The notes under the pieces: model-generated
Database searches by the model: none
What the model saw: only the letters and a program-made list of their open reading frames with translations
What the model was told of the DNA's origin: nothing
In this document: positions 55,414 to 55,424 of the stretch, one piece after another
How positions within the stretch are numbered: the first letter of the stretch is position 1
Layout of the letters: each line of letters starts with the position of its first letter
Made by a program: the position numbers and the translations under genes
Assembly: GCA_001899765.1 (NCBI GenBank)
Contig: MKWM01000046.1
Coordinates: 1-55,424, forward strand
Origin: Thiobacillus sp. 63-78
GTDB taxonomy: Bacteria > Pseudomonadota > Gammaproteobacteria > Burkholderiales > Thiobacillaceae
DNA: 55,424 nucleotides
Direction: 5' to 3'

Positions 55414-55424
55414 AGTTGAAAGAG

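Overview
The window is GC-rich, gene-dense DNA that most resembles the chromosome of a betaproteobacterium, probably a sulfur oxidiser of Thiobacillus type; this lineage call is inference from gene order and content. Three blocks are typical of that class: an Mla lipid-transport operon followed by an ABC exporter, a BolA protein, murA and hisG; accD-folC-SPOR-cvpA-purF-metZ; and leuC-entericidin-leuD-leuB-asd-fimV-truA-trpF-trpB-trpA. Sulfur-linked genes (a DsrC-like protein, a DsrE-like periplasmic protein, a periplasmic rhodanese) fit a sulfur-oxidising host. No rRNA, tRNA or CRISPR array was found.

Layout. Positions 1-1135 hold a DDE transposase gene and the right end of its element, followed by a remnant and a vapBC-type toxin-antitoxin pair. 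Positions 2229-12648, nearly all on the minus strand, carry hisG, murA, bolA, the exporter, the Mla genes (with a TolC-family gene where mlaA is usual) and cysS. Divergent from cysS come a TPR protein, ppiB and lpxH. Positions 14647-32843, all minus, carry metZ, purF, cvpA, SPOR, folC, accD, trpABF, truA, fimV, asd and leuBDC. Positions 32883-39889 are an accessory zone: MFS transporter, DsrC-like protein, HDOD protein, a MerB-like organomercurial lyase, a lipoprotein, a ClC channel, a DsrE-like protein and a lone sensor domain. Positions 40063-49267 are a cyanophycin island. The right end carries a DUF3465 protein, a four-CBS diguanylate cyclase, a Spy-like protein, a periplasmic rhodanese, a flavin reductase and a glutathione S-transferase.

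The most interesting region is the cyanophycin island. A complete cyanophycin synthetase lies behind a second synthetase-like protein whose Mur-ligase P-loop has lost its lysine. Divergent from both is a tight operon: a 21-codon leader frame, an ABC exporter with an N-terminal PH-like region and zinc ribbon, a DUF1854 protein, and a 445-residue protein whose middle resembles Bacillus spore transglutaminase (Tgl). A Tgl-like cysteine enzyme beside cyanophycin synthesis suggests an undescribed step such as granule cross-linking or modification.

The two window ends are related. The first 84 bases recur exactly, inverted, at 55330-55413, and a degraded piece of the same transposase family lies near 54550-54616. 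The window therefore probably ends in copies of one mobile element, either as an assembly boundary or as a real composite arrangement.
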